Source: Sphingorhabdus contaminans (GTDB lineage: Bacteria; Pseudomonadota; Alphaproteobacteria; Sphingomonadales; Sphingomonadaceae). From it: a stretch of DNA of 64,000 bases. The stretch spans positions 1,343,501-1,407,500 of the forward strand of contig NZ_VKKU01000002.1 in NCBI RefSeq assembly GCF_007280415.1, given 5' to 3'. Shown piece after piece: positions 16,832 through 26,798 of the stretch. The notes under the pieces were generated by a model that did no database searches, was not told the origin of the DNA, and saw nothing but the letters and a program-made list of their open reading frames with translations. The position numbers were made by a program, and so were the translations under genes. Numbering within the stretch: position 1 is the first letter of the stretch; each line of letters starts with the position of its first letter.

Positions 16832-18241
16832 ATGACTCACGATACACTCAGCATGACAATCAACGGCCAGGCGGCGGACTCGCAAAACCGTCTTGAGGTC
16901 GTCAATCCCGCCTCGGGGGAGGTCTTCGCTTCGGTTCCGGATGCAGGCGCGTCGGAGCTTGAAGCCGCAATTGCAGCGGCCCGCGCTGCCTTTCCAGGCT
17001 GGCGCGATACGCCATGGGCGGAACGGGCCGCGATTGTGAACCGGATTGGCGAAACCATTGCTGCCAATGCAGCCAAGCTTGCCAAGATGCTGACCCGCGA
17101 GCAGGGAAAGCCGGCAGAGCAAGCGCAGTTTGAAGTGATGGCGGCTGCGCAATGGTGCCAGGCAACCGCCACTCTGTCGTTACCTGACCGCGAGGTTGAG
17201 GCCGGTCCCGGGCGCCGGCAGGTCACCCGCTATGTGCCTATTGGAGTAGTAGCCGGTATTTCGCCATGGAATTTCCCAGTCGTGCTGTCGATCTGGAAAA
17301 TCGCCCCGGCCTTGCTCGCGGGCAATACGCTGGTTTTGAAGCCTTCGCCGTTCACCCCGATGACCGTGCTTCGGATCGGCGAGCTGATCCGCGATTTCGT
17401 TCCGGCAGGCGTGATTAACATCATCACCGGAGGCGATACGCTCGGACCCATGATGACGGCACACCCTGGTTTCGACAAAGTCAGTTTCACCGGTTCGACC
17501 GCGACCGGACGCAGGGTGATGGAAAGCGCGGCACCGACGCTAAAACGGCTGACATTGGAACTGGGCGGCAACGATGCCGCAATTGTCATGCCGGATGTCA
17601 ACGTTCCAGAAACCGCCGCGAAGCTGTTCTGGTCCGCCTTCACCAACAGCGGTCAGGTTTGCGTGGCTACCAAGCGGGCCTATGTCCATGACGATATTTA
17701 TGATGCGTTTCGCGATGAAATGGCGAAACTTGCCAAAGCCGTGCCGATGGGCGACGGCAGCCAGCAAGGCGTTGCGCTCGGCCCCATCCAGAATAAACCG
17801 CAATATGATCGGGTAAAAGGGTTGCTCGCCGATTGCGAGGCAAATAGCTACGGGCTGTTGCGAGGAGAGGCACCGCAGGACGGCGGCTTTTTTGTGCCGG
17901 TGACTCTGGTTGACAATCCACCCGAGGAAAGTCGCATCGTCCGTGAAGAGCAGTTCGGCCCGATCTTACCTCTCATTCGATTTACCGACGTCGAGGATGC
18001 CATATCGAGAGCGAACAACACCGACATGGGGCTTGCCGGAACGGTATGGTCCGCTGACACCGACACCGCCATGCGGATCGCCGAACGGTTGGAGACCGGG
18101 AATGTGTGGATCAACGAAGGTCTTGCGTTGTCCCCCTTCGCGGCATTTGGCGGTCGTAAGCAGTCCGGGGTCGGCGTTGAAAATGGTGTAGAAGGTTTAA
18201 TGGCTTACACAGAACCAAAGACCTTTGTAGTGGCGGGGTAA
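16832..18241 (+). CDS. NAD(P)-dependent aldehyde dehydrogenase, copy 2
   Basis: This 469-residue paralogue of the enzyme encoded at 10630 keeps SPWNFPVVLSIWKIAPALLAG, KPSPFTPMTVLRIGEL, LELGGND with the general-base glutamate, and NSGQVCVATKR with the catalytic cysteine. It is co-transcribed with the zinc alcohol dehydrogenase (13-bp gap), which makes oxidation of that enzyme's aldehyde its most likely job. It is more GC-rich in silent positions than copy 1. It ends in a convergent arrangement with the molybdopterin oxidoreductase gene. Confidence 0.93.
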   Translation: MTHDTLSMTINGQAADSQNRLEVVNPASGEVFASVPDAGASELEAAIAAARAAFPGWRDTPWAERAAIVNRIGETIAANAAKLAKMLTREQGKPAEQAQFEVMAAAQWCQATATLSLPDREVEAGPGRRQVTRYVPIGVVAGISPWNFPVVLSIWKIAPALLAGNTLVLKPSPFTPMTVLRIGELIRDFVPAGVINIITGGDTLGPMMTAHPGFDKVSFTGSTATGRRVMESAAPTLKRLTLELGGNDAAIVMPDVNVPETAAKLFWSAFTNSGQVCVATKRAYVHDDIYDAFRDEMAKLAKAVPMGDGSQQGVALGPIQNKPQYDRVKGLLADCEANSYGLLRGEAPQDGGFFVPVTLVDNPPEESRIVREEQFGPILPLIRFTDVEDAISRANNTDMGLAGTVWSADTDTAMRIAERLETGNVWINEGLALSPFAAFGGRKQSGVGVENGVEGLMAYTEPKTFVVAG

Positions 18242-18248
18242 CTTCGAT

Positions 18249-18295
18249 GCAGAGGTGGGTCCAAATGTCCACCCTTCAAATGGTTCTCCACCTCT
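18249..18295. terminator. Inverted repeat between convergent genes, possible bidirectional terminator
   Basis: AGAGGTGG (18251-18258) pairs with CCACCTCT (18288-18295), and a nested GGTGG/CCACC pairing is also possible. It lies in the 89-bp gap between convergent stop codons. There is no clear T-run, so the terminator role is only suggested by position. Confidence 0.4.
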
Positions 18296-18330
18296 CTGCC
18301 ATTATATCTTCCGATTGAGCGATCTGCCAT

Positions 18331-20556
18331 TCACTGCAGGGCCACCTCAACCGGAATGCCGGTTAGTACCGCAATGCCCGACAGGCTATCCCACTCATCC
18401 TCATCGGTGAGCGCATTAAAATTTGCTCCGGGCATTTTGGCCGCAACCGACATGCGGGTGCTATCGTCGCCATGATCGTGACCGTGAGGGAGCGTAATGA
18501 CGCCCTGTTTTATGCGGTCCGTAATTCGCGCAGTTACCTGAATTTGCCCTTTTCTTGACCTAATGAGAACTGTCGCTCCATCGAATATCTGACGGTCGCG
18601 CGCATCGTCGGGATGGATTTCGAGGAAGCTGCGATCCGGGCCTTTGGCCAAGGCCCCGATATTGTGCATCCAACTGTTGTTCGATCGCAAATGCCGGCGC
18701 CCCACGAGCAGAAGTGTCGAGTCGCTGACTTGACGCGTCAATTCGTCTCTTAGGGATGCCAGACCTTGTTTCATCAAGGGCGGAACAAGCTGGATGAACC
18801 GGTCGGTCGTGGTAATTGTTTCGCGAAGCCTCGGGATCATAGGTCCCAAATCTATGCCGTGTGGCATTTCTTGCAGTCGGGTAAGCGTCAACCCGTCGGC
18901 GCGCGCTCCGAAGCGATCGCCAAAGGGGCCGCAGCGGATCAACAAATCGATAAAGCGCGCAGGTCCTTGGTGAACTGCGACTGCGTTAAAACAATCCGCA
19001 GGGCTTATCTGCTCTGCCAGTTCGGCGTCGGCCGCAAGTGTTTGTGCGATCATCCCCTTCAGCGCCTGTTCTTCAAGGGCAGCCGGCTCGATACCTAGTA
19101 TCCGTGCATTCAACCGCAACAGCAGTTCGCCATCTCCCGGTGTCTCTTCAGGAAATGCGGCGCCGTCCCATTTGGCGTAAGAACGCACCATATAGGGCGG
19201 GCTGAACGGTGGGTAATGAACCTGTTCGAGATGTCCGGACGGCGGCAGGATTACATTGGCAAAGCGCGTCGTCTCGTTGAGATAGAGGTCGATGCTAGCC
19301 ATGAAATCGAGGCTCGCCAAGGCTTCTGCGTAGCGAGCAGAATTGGGGCTGGACCGAACCGGGTTGCCACACAATGTGAGCATTGCGCGAATTTGTCCTT
19401 CGCCGGGAGTCAGTATCTCGTCTGGAAGGGTCGCAACGGGACTGAAGCCCGATACTTCAGGCAATCCCTTGACCCTTGTCCGCCAGCGATTGTTGGGTGC
19501 GATGCCATCCACATAGGTCTGGTTATAGATCAGTGCCGGAGTTACCGGGAGCGGGAACATAGCTCCGCCCTCCCGATCGAGGTTGCCGGTCAGGATGTTG
19601 ACTACATCGATAAGCCAGGAAGTGAGGGTGCCGAATTTCTGGGCTGTTGTGCCGATGCGTCCGTAGGCTACTGCTGATTTCGCCTTTGCAATTTCACGTG
19701 CGAGCCTGTGAATTACTTCAGCATCTACTCCCGTTTTTTCAGCGACAGATGCGGGTGAAAAAGGCGCGACGAGATTTCTCAAGTCATCGACGCCCTTTGT
19801 AATGTCAGCCAGAGTGCCAATAGAAACGAGATTTTCCGCGTAAAGTACGTTCACAAGCGCCAACAAAAGAAACACATCGCTTCCCGGTTGTATCGCGATA
19901 TGGCTGTCCGCCACTTCTGCTGTTTCCGAACGGCGTGGATCGATAACGACCAGTTTACCCCCTCGCGCGCGTAAAGCTTCAAGCCGTCGGGGCCATCCTG
20001 GCGCCGTAACCAGACTACCATTTGAAACCATTGGATTTGCCCCGATAACGAGCAGGTAGTCGGTTCTATCGATGTCAGGGACGGGGATCAGTGCTTCGGA
20101 GCCGAACAGTTCCGTCGAGGAAACAACCTTGGCGATGTGGTCAATCGATCCGGCGGTGCCCATATTCCGGCTTGGCAGAGTCAGCGCAAAAATTCCGCCG
20201 TAGATTACAAGCCCTAAATTATGGGCGACTGGATTGCCAATGTAGAGCCCGAGCGCATCGTTTCCGCACTTTTCCCGAGTTTTGCGGATCGCGGTCGCCG
20301 CTTCGTCGAGCGCACTGTCGATATCTGTTTCGACAAAGTCCTTACCTCTCCGGACCAGCGGGCGACGCAGTCGGTCCGGATCGTCTTCAAGCAACCGTAA
20401 CCCTTGCGATTTGGGGCAGAGGAAGCCTTTGCTGAACGGATTATCCTTGTCGCCCTTGATCGAGATTACTTGCCGGCTGGCAGAATTGACTTCGACGACC
20501 AGACCACAGCATGCCTCGCAGAAGGGGCATAGCCTGGTAATTTTCCGGTTATTCAA
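18331..20556 (-). CDS. Molybdopterin oxidoreductase (DMSO reductase family)
   Basis: This protein of about 741 residues has an N-terminal 4Fe-4S motif CPFCEACCG with the fourth cysteine in GFLCPKSQG. The bis-molybdopterin-binding core follows (LLVIGANPMVSNGSL, VIDPRRSETAEVADSHIAI), with a C-terminal dinucleotide-binding domain containing NSWMHNIGAL and TLPHGHDHG. No Tat signal is present, so it is probably cytoplasmic. TTG 20556 is chosen with GGGAG eight bases upstream; another in-frame TTG is at 20571. It sits behind a TonB receptor gene with a hairpin between. Family members oxidise, reduce or hydroxylate very diverse substrates, and no electron-transfer subunit is adjacent. Its role is unassigned. 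Confidence 0.85.
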   Translation of the reverse strand: MNNRKITRLCPFCEACCGLVVEVNSASRQVISIKGDKDNPFSKGFLCPKSQGLRLLEDDPDRLRRPLVRRGKDFVETDIDSALDEAATAIRKTREKCGNDALGLYIGNPVAHNLGLVIYGGIFALTLPSRNMGTAGSIDHIAKVVSSTELFGSEALIPVPDIDRTDYLLVIGANPMVSNGSLVTAPGWPRRLEALRARGGKLVVIDPRRSETAEVADSHIAIQPGSDVFLLLALVNVLYAENLVSIGTLADITKGVDDLRNLVAPFSPASVAEKTGVDAEVIHRLAREIAKAKSAVAYGRIGTTAQKFGTLTSWLIDVVNILTGNLDREGGAMFPLPVTPALIYNQTYVDGIAPNNRWRTRVKGLPEVSGFSPVATLPDEILTPGEGQIRAMLTLCGNPVRSSPNSARYAEALASLDFMASIDLYLNETTRFANVILPPSGHLEQVHYPPFSPPYMVRSYAKWDGAAFPEETPGDGELLLRLNARILGIEPAALEEQALKGMIAQTLAADAELAEQISPADCFNAVAVHQGPARFIDLLIRCGPFGDRFGARADGLTLTRLQEMPHGIDLGPMIPRLRETITTTDRFIQLVPPLMKQGLASLRDELTRQVSDSTLLLVGRRHLRSNNSWMHNIGALAKGPDRSFLEIHPDDARDRQIFDGATVLIRSRKGQIQVTARITDRIKQGVITLPHGHDHGDDSTRMSVAAKMPGANFNALTDEDEWDSLSGIAVLTGIPVEVALQ

Positions 20557-20579
20557 AGCTCTGTCTCCCAAGCAGAAAA

Positions 20580-20617
20580 GGTCGGTGATCTGGTGCTTTG
20601 CACCGGATCAGCCGACC
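20580..20617 (-). terminator. Long hairpin between TonB receptor and oxidoreductase genes
   Basis: On the minus strand the arms at 20617-20600 and 20596-20580 form a stem of about 17 bp with one bulge, one wobble or mismatch and a 3-base loop. TTTTCT follows at once. It lies 42 bp after the TonB receptor stop and only 24 bp before the oxidoreductase start. It could be a terminator, a partial terminator setting the ratio of the two products, or an mRNA-stabilising element. Confidence 0.6.
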
Positions 20618-20658
20618 GAATTTTCATGTGCTATCCGAAGGGAATAGCATCCCCATCA

Positions 20659-22923
20659 TCAGAACTTCACGCCGACGGTCGCTCCGAACGTACGCGGGCT
20701 GCCAAGCGCGAGATAGTCATAGGCAAAGGCTGCACGCAGATCGAGGCCGTACACGTGGTAACCCTTATTGAAGATATTCTTTGCCCAAAGCGAGCCATAG
20801 AATGTGTCGCCATCGAGACGGAGCTGGCCGTTAACAAGCCAATAGCCGTCCTGTTGTTGCCGCACATTGGTGATTGCGTCGCCGATATATGACGGTTTTT
20901 CGTTAAACGGTGAAAACCATTGCTGACTGGCATAGCTGAAATTGCCATTGACCACGACTTTTCCAACGCCTGTTTCGGCTATGGTCCAATCTGCTCCCCC
21001 ACTCCAGGTCAGTTTCGGCGCAAACGGCAGCCGGTTGCCATCCAAGTTTATGCCAGACAGCATCAGACCCTTATACTTCGTACTGAGAATGCCCAATGTC
21101 GAATTGATCTTGAAGTTATCCGATAGCAGGGCAGTCATTTCTGCCTCAAAACCCAGGATCTTGGCCTTCGGTGCACTGCGGAGCAAAGCAACCGCTCCGA
21201 TAACCTCCTGCAACTGCTGGTTTTTATAGTCATAATAGAAGCCTGCGAGGTTCAGGCGGAGGCGACGGTCCAGCAAATCGGACTTGAGGCCTACTTCATA
21301 TGCGTTGACCTTTTCAGGAGCGACAAAGTCAATCTGTGTTGGAGAGAGATAACCACCGCCATTTATAGCGCCCGCCCGATAACCGCGCGAGTAGCTTGTA
21401 TAAAACAATACATCGTCCGAAACCTTGTAATCGAGACCGATTTTGCCGGACAAGGCTTTAAAATCATCTGATCGATCAAGGAACACAGCCGGGTTGAACG
21501 GACCGGGTGCCGGGATTGTGTTGAACACAGGCGTCAAATTATAGTCAATGATGTTGGCATTTCCCCGGGAATAATTGAGGCTATCCCATGTATATCGAAG
21601 CCCCAGTGACGCGGTGAGTTTGTCGGTCAGCTCGTATTCCACCTGGCCGAAAATTGCCTTGGACTCGCGGGTTTGGCGATAGCGGCTGTCCACGCCAAAT
21701 CCGCTGGTCGCTGCCGGGAATGGCAACGCGAACGGCACTATTCCATCAAGGAAGAACAGGAACTGGAATTGGTTGTAAACATCTACCCGGTCCCAGCCAT
21801 AATAGCCGCCGAGGATCGCTTTTATCCCATCCGCGTCGTAATTGACCCGTACTTCCTGATTGAACTGCTTGAACTCGTCGTTCCAGTAAATCTGCAATAT
21901 ATCCATGGGGGCGTTGTCGGCGTCATGTTTCAATGTGCGACCGCCGCTGTCGTAAGACGTGATACTTGTTAGTGTCCAATCACCACTGTTGTAGCTTAGG
22001 TTGAGTAGACCACCGGTCCCATCAAATTCGAATATACCGGGATCATTGGCTTCTACCTCGTAAAAACCGAGCGATCCGCGTCCATAACCGGTCAGAGGAC
22101 TGACGCCCGTAGGTGTTGCGCCAATGAAGTGGTTGCCGACCTGCCGAGGCTTATCCTTGCCATGGTAGAATTTCGCGAAGAGTGTGAAATCTTCGCTTGG
22201 TTTAGCCAGCAGGCTTACGCGCACACCTAGACTGTTTTCGGATTGTAGATCCTTGCCGCCCGGGAAGAGGTTGTCGACCATCCCATCCGACTTGATGTAA
22301 TTGCCAGCAATGCGAATTCCGACTTTGTCCGGGATCAAGGTTGCATCAAGCGCACCCGATGCTTCGACACGGTTGAATTTCCCATATCCCAGTTCGACGA
22401 AGCCCGACGTTCCATCGAGTTGCGGCCGCATGGTGATAAAATTCACGGCACCGCCGGTAGTGTTCCGGCCGTATAATGTTCCTTGCGGCCCGCGCAGCAC
22501 CTCGACCCGTTCCAGATCGTACAGTTGCATGCCGTGACTGGTTCGTGAAGCCATGTACGCATCGTCGATGTAAACCCCGATCGGTGATGCCTGGTTGGCA
22601 TTATATTCATTCGCAACCGAAATACCACGAAGCGAAATATTCGGCTGGGCTCGTCCATAAGGCGAGATGATCTGCATATTTGGCACGACCGCACTGAGAT
22701 CGGCCGTTTCAAAGACACCCTTTGATTGCAGATCATCGCCCCCGATTGCTGTAATTGCGAGCGGCGTTTCCTGCGATCTTTCCGAGCGGCGTTGTGCTGT
22801 CACGACGATGTCGCCGATCCCAGCTTCCTCTTCACCCGTTTGTGCTTCCTGCGCATAGGCAGGAACGGTTAAAAGTGCTGCGACGCCTGCGCATAGTGTC
22901 AGGCGGGTTTTGATACGGCGCAT
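20659..22923 (-). CDS. TonB-dependent outer-membrane receptor
   Basis: This 754-residue receptor has a signal peptide ending VPAYAQ, then GDIVVTAQRRSERSQETPLA as TonB box and plug start. It also has ERVEVLRGPQGTLYGRNTTGG in the plug and a barrel ending GATVGVKF. ATG 22923 follows AGGGAG and begins the signal peptide. It is the second gene behind the NmrA-like gene (14-bp gap), so their promoter is shared. It is not a close copy of the receptor encoded at 7884. Substrate import for the 12-33 kb catabolic cluster is the likely role. Confidence 0.92.
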   Translation of the reverse strand: MRRIKTRLTLCAGVAALLTVPAYAQEAQTGEEEAGIGDIVVTAQRRSERSQETPLAITAIGGDDLQSKGVFETADLSAVVPNMQIISPYGRAQPNISLRGISVANEYNANQASPIGVYIDDAYMASRTSHGMQLYDLERVEVLRGPQGTLYGRNTTGGAVNFITMRPQLDGTSGFVELGYGKFNRVEASGALDATLIPDKVGIRIAGNYIKSDGMVDNLFPGGKDLQSENSLGVRVSLLAKPSEDFTLFAKFYHGKDKPRQVGNHFIGATPTGVSPLTGYGRGSLGFYEVEANDPGIFEFDGTGGLLNLSYNSGDWTLTSITSYDSGGRTLKHDADNAPMDILQIYWNDEFKQFNQEVRVNYDADGIKAILGGYYGWDRVDVYNQFQFLFFLDGIVPFALPFPAATSGFGVDSRYRQTRESKAIFGQVEYELTDKLTASLGLRYTWDSLNYSRGNANIIDYNLTPVFNTIPAPGPFNPAVFLDRSDDFKALSGKIGLDYKVSDDVLFYTSYSRGYRAGAINGGGYLSPTQIDFVAPEKVNAYEVGLKSDLLDRRLRLNLAGFYYDYKNQQLQEVIGAVALLRSAPKAKILGFEAEMTALLSDNFKINSTLGILSTKYKGLMLSGINLDGNRLPFAPKLTWSGGADWTIAETGVGKVVVNGNFSYASQQWFSPFNEKPSYIGDAITNVRQQQDGYWLVNGQLRLDGDTFYGSLWAKNIFNKGYHVYGLDLRAAFAYDYLALGSPRTFGATVGVKF

Positions 22924-22937
22924 GTAAATCTCCCTCA

Positions 22938-23912
22938 TTATTGGCCGAGAATGTTTTGTTTGTTCTCCGACAGCCATTGTCGGAGGGTTTTTGCTGGTTT
23001 TCCGGTAAGGAATTCGACGATGTCCGACTTGCGCCAAACTGTTTCATTGTCCTGCTCGAACTGGAAATAGTTGATGAAATACTCATCGGCGTCTGGGCGG
23101 CCGATATAGGCTTTCACACCTTCGCCGCAGATGCGCAGAAACGTTTCGTCGGTCCCGTCATATGCGATTGTCTCGTTGAAAATGTCAGACATCAACAAAG
23201 CAACCTCGTCGAACCGCAAGACATCATGCCCGTTGTCAAGATGATAAGTCTGGCCGACGTGCCGAGGATTGTCGGACAGCAGGATTGCCGCAGCGCACGC
23301 GCCAATGTCATGCGTATCAATGAACCCCATGCGCCGGTTGCGCGGCACCGAAAGGACGCGCTCAGCCTGAATTGGACCATTGAAAAATGGGGTGAGGAAG
23401 TTCTGCATAAAATATGCAGCGATGTTGATAAATGTGATTGGCAGTCCGCTCTGTTCGAGGATCGCCTTGGCCCGCAAATGTTGAACTGCGGTGCCCCCGC
23501 CCAACGCTTTCAAACTGTCGGGAACCCGATCAAGGGTCATGCCGGGAGGATCCGCAATCAACCGCACCACATGACGCAAACCTGGGTTGGTTCTTGCCGC
23601 GTAGATGAAATTCGTCATCGCGCGCTCTTCGTCGAGAAAGTCAGGCGTCACAATGAAAGCGCCTTCAACCTCGGACAGCGCAGCCTCGAGCGAAGTCAGG
23701 TCATAATAGTTAGCGATGAAGATTTCAGCCCCGGGAAAGGTCGCTGCCAAATTCGCGCGTCGATCCTCGTTGCGTATGATCAGCCGCAGAATAGTTGAGG
23801 GTGAATTTGCCTTCACCCACGCGGCGAGCGGCCGACCAATGTGGCCATTCGACCCAAAGACCGCAATCCGCGCCAATGGCGGCTTCCTATCACTACCCCT
23901 CACTGCTGCCAT
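22938..23912 (-). CDS. NmrA-like NAD(P)-binding protein
   Basis: This protein of about 324 residues has a Rossmann start ARIAVFGSNGHIGRPLAAWV and an atypical-SDR/NmrA body (GAEIFIANYYDLTSLEAALS, EGAFIVTPDF). NmrA-like proteins are either reductases or redox sensors that bind dinucleotides without catalysis; no YxxxK motif is evident. ATG 23912 has GAGG six bases upstream; ATG 23927 is an alternative. It heads an operon with the TonB receptor. A palindrome shared with other promoters of the cluster is centred 67 bp before the start. Confidence 0.8.
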   Translation of the reverse strand: MAAVRGSDRKPPLARIAVFGSNGHIGRPLAAWVKANSPSTILRLIIRNEDRRANLAATFPGAEIFIANYYDLTSLEAALSEVEGAFIVTPDFLDEERAMTNFIYAARTNPGLRHVVRLIADPPGMTLDRVPDSLKALGGGTAVQHLRAKAILEQSGLPITFINIAAYFMQNFLTPFFNGPIQAERVLSVPRNRRMGFIDTHDIGACAAAILLSDNPRHVGQTYHLDNGHDVLRFDEVALLMSDIFNETIAYDGTDETFLRICGEGVKAYIGRPDADEYFINYFQFEQDNETVWRKSDIVEFLTGKPAKTLRQWLSENKQNILGQ

Positions 23913-23970
23913 TACAGCCTCGCACATCCTATCCTGAATGTGCCTAATGCATCGTGAGCGGCGGAACCTT

Positions 23971-23988
23971 CCCAACCGAAAGTTTGGT
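23971..23988. promoter_or_regulatory. CCAWAC-N4-GTWTGG palindrome before NmrA-like operon
   Basis: CCCAACC-GAAA-GTTTGGT, centred 67 bp upstream of ATG 23912 on the minus strand. It is part of the five-site family found between 15.6 and 31.5 kb and lies also between this operon and the 3' end of the LuxR gene. Confidence 0.5.
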
Positions 23989-24027
23989 TTCTAGGCGAGT
24001 TTCCTAATCTGCTCTGGAAAAATCAGT

Positions 24028-26757
24028 TTATACGGGTACGAGGCCCAAGCTGCGTGCTCGGTGTATAGCGGCGGTGCGATTGTTTACGCCTAACTTGCTG
24101 TAGACATTGTAAAGATGCCATTTCACAGTTGCCTCGGACATTGAGAGTCGTCCCGCAATTTCACGGTTGCGCAGACCTGCAAGTAGCAGCTCTACCATCA
24201 ACTTCTCCCGCGCCGTCAAGGGCTCCAGTGGGGTTTGCAATTCGTCGTCAGGTTTTGCTATCTGGCTTTCTAGGCCGAGGCGCTCCTGCAATATATGCAG
24301 GAAATCGACTTCTTTGCCCTGAGGCGACGATCCGTGCTCAAATCCCGCCATTGCAGCGGCTACAAGCGGACGAGAGAGTTGAGCATCATCGATGAATATT
24401 TGAGTAAGCCCGCGTTCGCATGCGACTGCTACCGCATCGAGAAAGGCACGCACGGCCTTTACGCTATCGCCCTGATTATAATGGACTGCGGCTTTAAGAA
24501 TGAGAGCCTGGAGCAGCCGTAAATTGCGCCCACCATGTCGCGCTGTTCCGATCAGCCCCGTCAATATTCGAAGAGCCTCATTCCAGGTTTGGTCTGCAAT
24601 CGCTACACGTGCCGATACGATTTGACGGAGTTCCTTGACACTGGGCAAGTCCGCCTCCCCCTCATCCTGTCGCCTTTCACCAAGCGGCTGTACATCAGTG
24701 ATACTCGATGCTTCCTCTATTGCTTCCTCGTTTCGACCCGCCCGAAAAAGCAACAACACCCGTTCATATCGCAAAGTGAAAGCAAGGCGCGGCGCATAAG
24801 CTTTCGCTAGTCCGGACTCCATCTTACGAGCCAGCGTTAGTGCGTCCGAAGCTCTATTCTTAAACGCGGTTACCCGCAGACAGGCTGCCAAGCCAAAAGC
24901 CGCCGTTTCGCTGACTCCATGTTCGGCAAGCATATGGACGTTTTCGCTGACCAGGGCATGCGCGCTTTCTATTTCTCCCAGATGATAGTGGGCGGCTGCC
25001 CCGAGCAATGCCAAAGTGGATGAAATATTGCTGGGCGCTTTGGGTGTTTCAGACCAACCGGTTCCCAATGCTTCAAGCCGTGCAAGAGCCTGCTGCGGTT
25101 CTCCTGCGACTAAATCCATTGTCATCCCGATGCCGCAGACCCAGGCCGTGCCATATGTGCTGTCACTGTCCGCAATCGCCCGTTGCGCAAGGTCGAAAGC
25201 GCGCCTTGCGCCTGATAAATCTAAAAAGGCCAGCGAGGACAGCACGAGGCTGCAGGCGACGGTAGCGCGATCAAACGGATTAACATTCTGATTGTTGCTC
25301 AGCCAGTCGCTTGCGGCACGACGCGCAGAGACCATGTCATCCATAAAGGTTGCCGATAGGGTATCCAGCAGACCGATTTGGTTGCGCAGGCCTTCGTCGA
25401 TCTGCGTTGCATTACCAATTTGCACATTTCGATGCAGGCTTGCCACCAACGCCGCCGCCTCCCGGTAGCGACGGGCGAAGAACATGGCCCATGCCTGCCA
25501 GTAGAGCAGTGTTGAATCATTATCGATCATGCCCTTCGGAAAACGCGACAATAGCTGTAAGAAGGTCGCAAGATCGCCGCGTACCGAGACAAGTTCCGGC
25601 GCCAGTTTGGCGAGCAAAGATCGTGCCCGATCTGCGTCGCCCGAAAGCAGGGCCATGTCGATGGCTTCTGCCAAATGCGCGTTGGCTTCATACCAGTAGC
25701 CAGCCGCCCGGCGCATCTCGGCCTGCTCTTGTCTGGGAAGGAGGTCGAATTGTGTGAGAAGATATTGACGGAAAATCGGATGATAACGATACCAGCCGCT
25801 GTCGCTTTCCAGCTTGACGATAAATAGATTGTTGCGCTGTACTTGATCGATCATGTGAGCGGCGTCAGCGCTTGGAGCTACTGCTTCGCACAAGGAAAGG
25901 TTGAACTGTTCCAGAAAGCAGGTGGCTACGAGAAAATCCCGGACTTCGGGTGGCTGGCCTCGCAGGACTTCTTCGGAGAGATATTCGGCCACATCGGCAT
26001 CGCGCGATGATATTTCCTCCAGCAGCCGCTTGGTATCGGCTCCTTCTTTTAGAGCGAGAAGGAAAAGGCGAATGGCTACAGGCCATCCTTCTGTCCGCTC
26101 CAGAACGCCTGCGAGATCGACGCTGCCGTCATGAGGAATAACCGACCTGGCAAGCGCGGAAAGTTCGTTTTTGTTGAATGCCAGATCCCGAACCCGCAGT
26201 TCAGCTACTCGACCGGCAAGAATGAGTTTACGGGTCGCAAATCCCGGTTTGACGCGCGAAGATATGACGAGGTGCAGATAGGGCGATTCCGTTAAAAGCA
26301 AGGCTTCGATCAAGGCGTCACTTTCTTGCGATTGCGCAAGATGATAGTTTTCAATGATGACCGTAATGTGAGCCTTATGTTGCTCAAGCTCTGCGTCAAT
26401 GAGGCCCGCGAAAGAGGCAGCGCTGGCTTCAAGGCCGAGGTTATCATCTTCCGCAAGTCCGCCGGCTGCGCCACTCGCTTCAAGCAAAAATGCGGCCACT
26501 TTGCGGGGAACGACATCTGTGCGATCGCAATTGTACCAGAATACTGTCTTTTGGGACGAACAAAGAGCCTCGTAAAGCGACGTAAGAAGGACAGTCTTGC
26601 CGTAACCGGCTGGCGCCACCGCTAGGGTCAACTCCTTCGACTGTACATCGGCCAAGAGCTTGTCGAGTAAAGCATCCCTGCGGATCAAGTCGTTGCCTGA
26701 TACCGGCGGTGCCGTTTTGCCTCTCGGGTAGTTCAAGGGAGCTGTTGTACGCTTCAA
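24028..26757 (-). CDS. MalT-type LuxR-family ATP-dependent regulator (LAL family)
   Basis: This 909-residue regulator has an N-terminal AAA-like NTPase domain with the Walker A motif APAGYGKTVLL (about residues 48-58) and the Walker B-like VIIENYHL. Long helical repeat segments of TPR type follow. The C-terminal LuxR helix-turn-helix is TAREKLMVELLLAGLRNREI with MSEATVKWHLYNVYSKLGV. MalT-like proteins are activators switched on by a small inducer plus ATP. The start is TTG 26757 with AGGA eight bases upstream. A near-perfect palindrome lies just before it, so autoregulation is likely. It is inferred to be the activator of the 12.4-32.8 kb catabolic genes. Confidence 0.9.
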   Translation of the reverse strand: MKRTTAPLNYPRGKTAPPVSGNDLIRRDALLDKLLADVQSKELTLAVAPAGYGKTVLLTSLYEALCSSQKTVFWYNCDRTDVVPRKVAAFLLEASGAAGGLAEDDNLGLEASAASFAGLIDAELEQHKAHITVIIENYHLAQSQESDALIEALLLTESPYLHLVISSRVKPGFATRKLILAGRVAELRVRDLAFNKNELSALARSVIPHDGSVDLAGVLERTEGWPVAIRLFLLALKEGADTKRLLEEISSRDADVAEYLSEEVLRGQPPEVRDFLVATCFLEQFNLSLCEAVAPSADAAHMIDQVQRNNLFIVKLESDSGWYRYHPIFRQYLLTQFDLLPRQEQAEMRRAAGYWYEANAHLAEAIDMALLSGDADRARSLLAKLAPELVSVRGDLATFLQLLSRFPKGMIDNDSTLLYWQAWAMFFARRYREAAALVASLHRNVQIGNATQIDEGLRNQIGLLDTLSATFMDDMVSARRAASDWLSNNQNVNPFDRATVACSLVLSSLAFLDLSGARRAFDLAQRAIADSDSTYGTAWVCGIGMTMDLVAGEPQQALARLEALGTGWSETPKAPSNISSTLALLGAAAHYHLGEIESAHALVSENVHMLAEHGVSETAAFGLAACLRVTAFKNRASDALTLARKMESGLAKAYAPRLAFTLRYERVLLLFRAGRNEEAIEEASSITDVQPLGERRQDEGEADLPSVKELRQIVSARVAIADQTWNEALRILTGLIGTARHGGRNLRLLQALILKAAVHYNQGDSVKAVRAFLDAVAVACERGLTQIFIDDAQLSRPLVAAAMAGFEHGSSPQGKEVDFLHILQERLGLESQIAKPDDELQTPLEPLTAREKLMVELLLAGLRNREIAGRLSMSEATVKWHLYNVYSKLGVNNRTAAIHRARSLGLVPV

Positions 26758-26798
26758 ATTCCGATCCTGTTCGGTCCGGATATAGCGTCAATCTTTGC

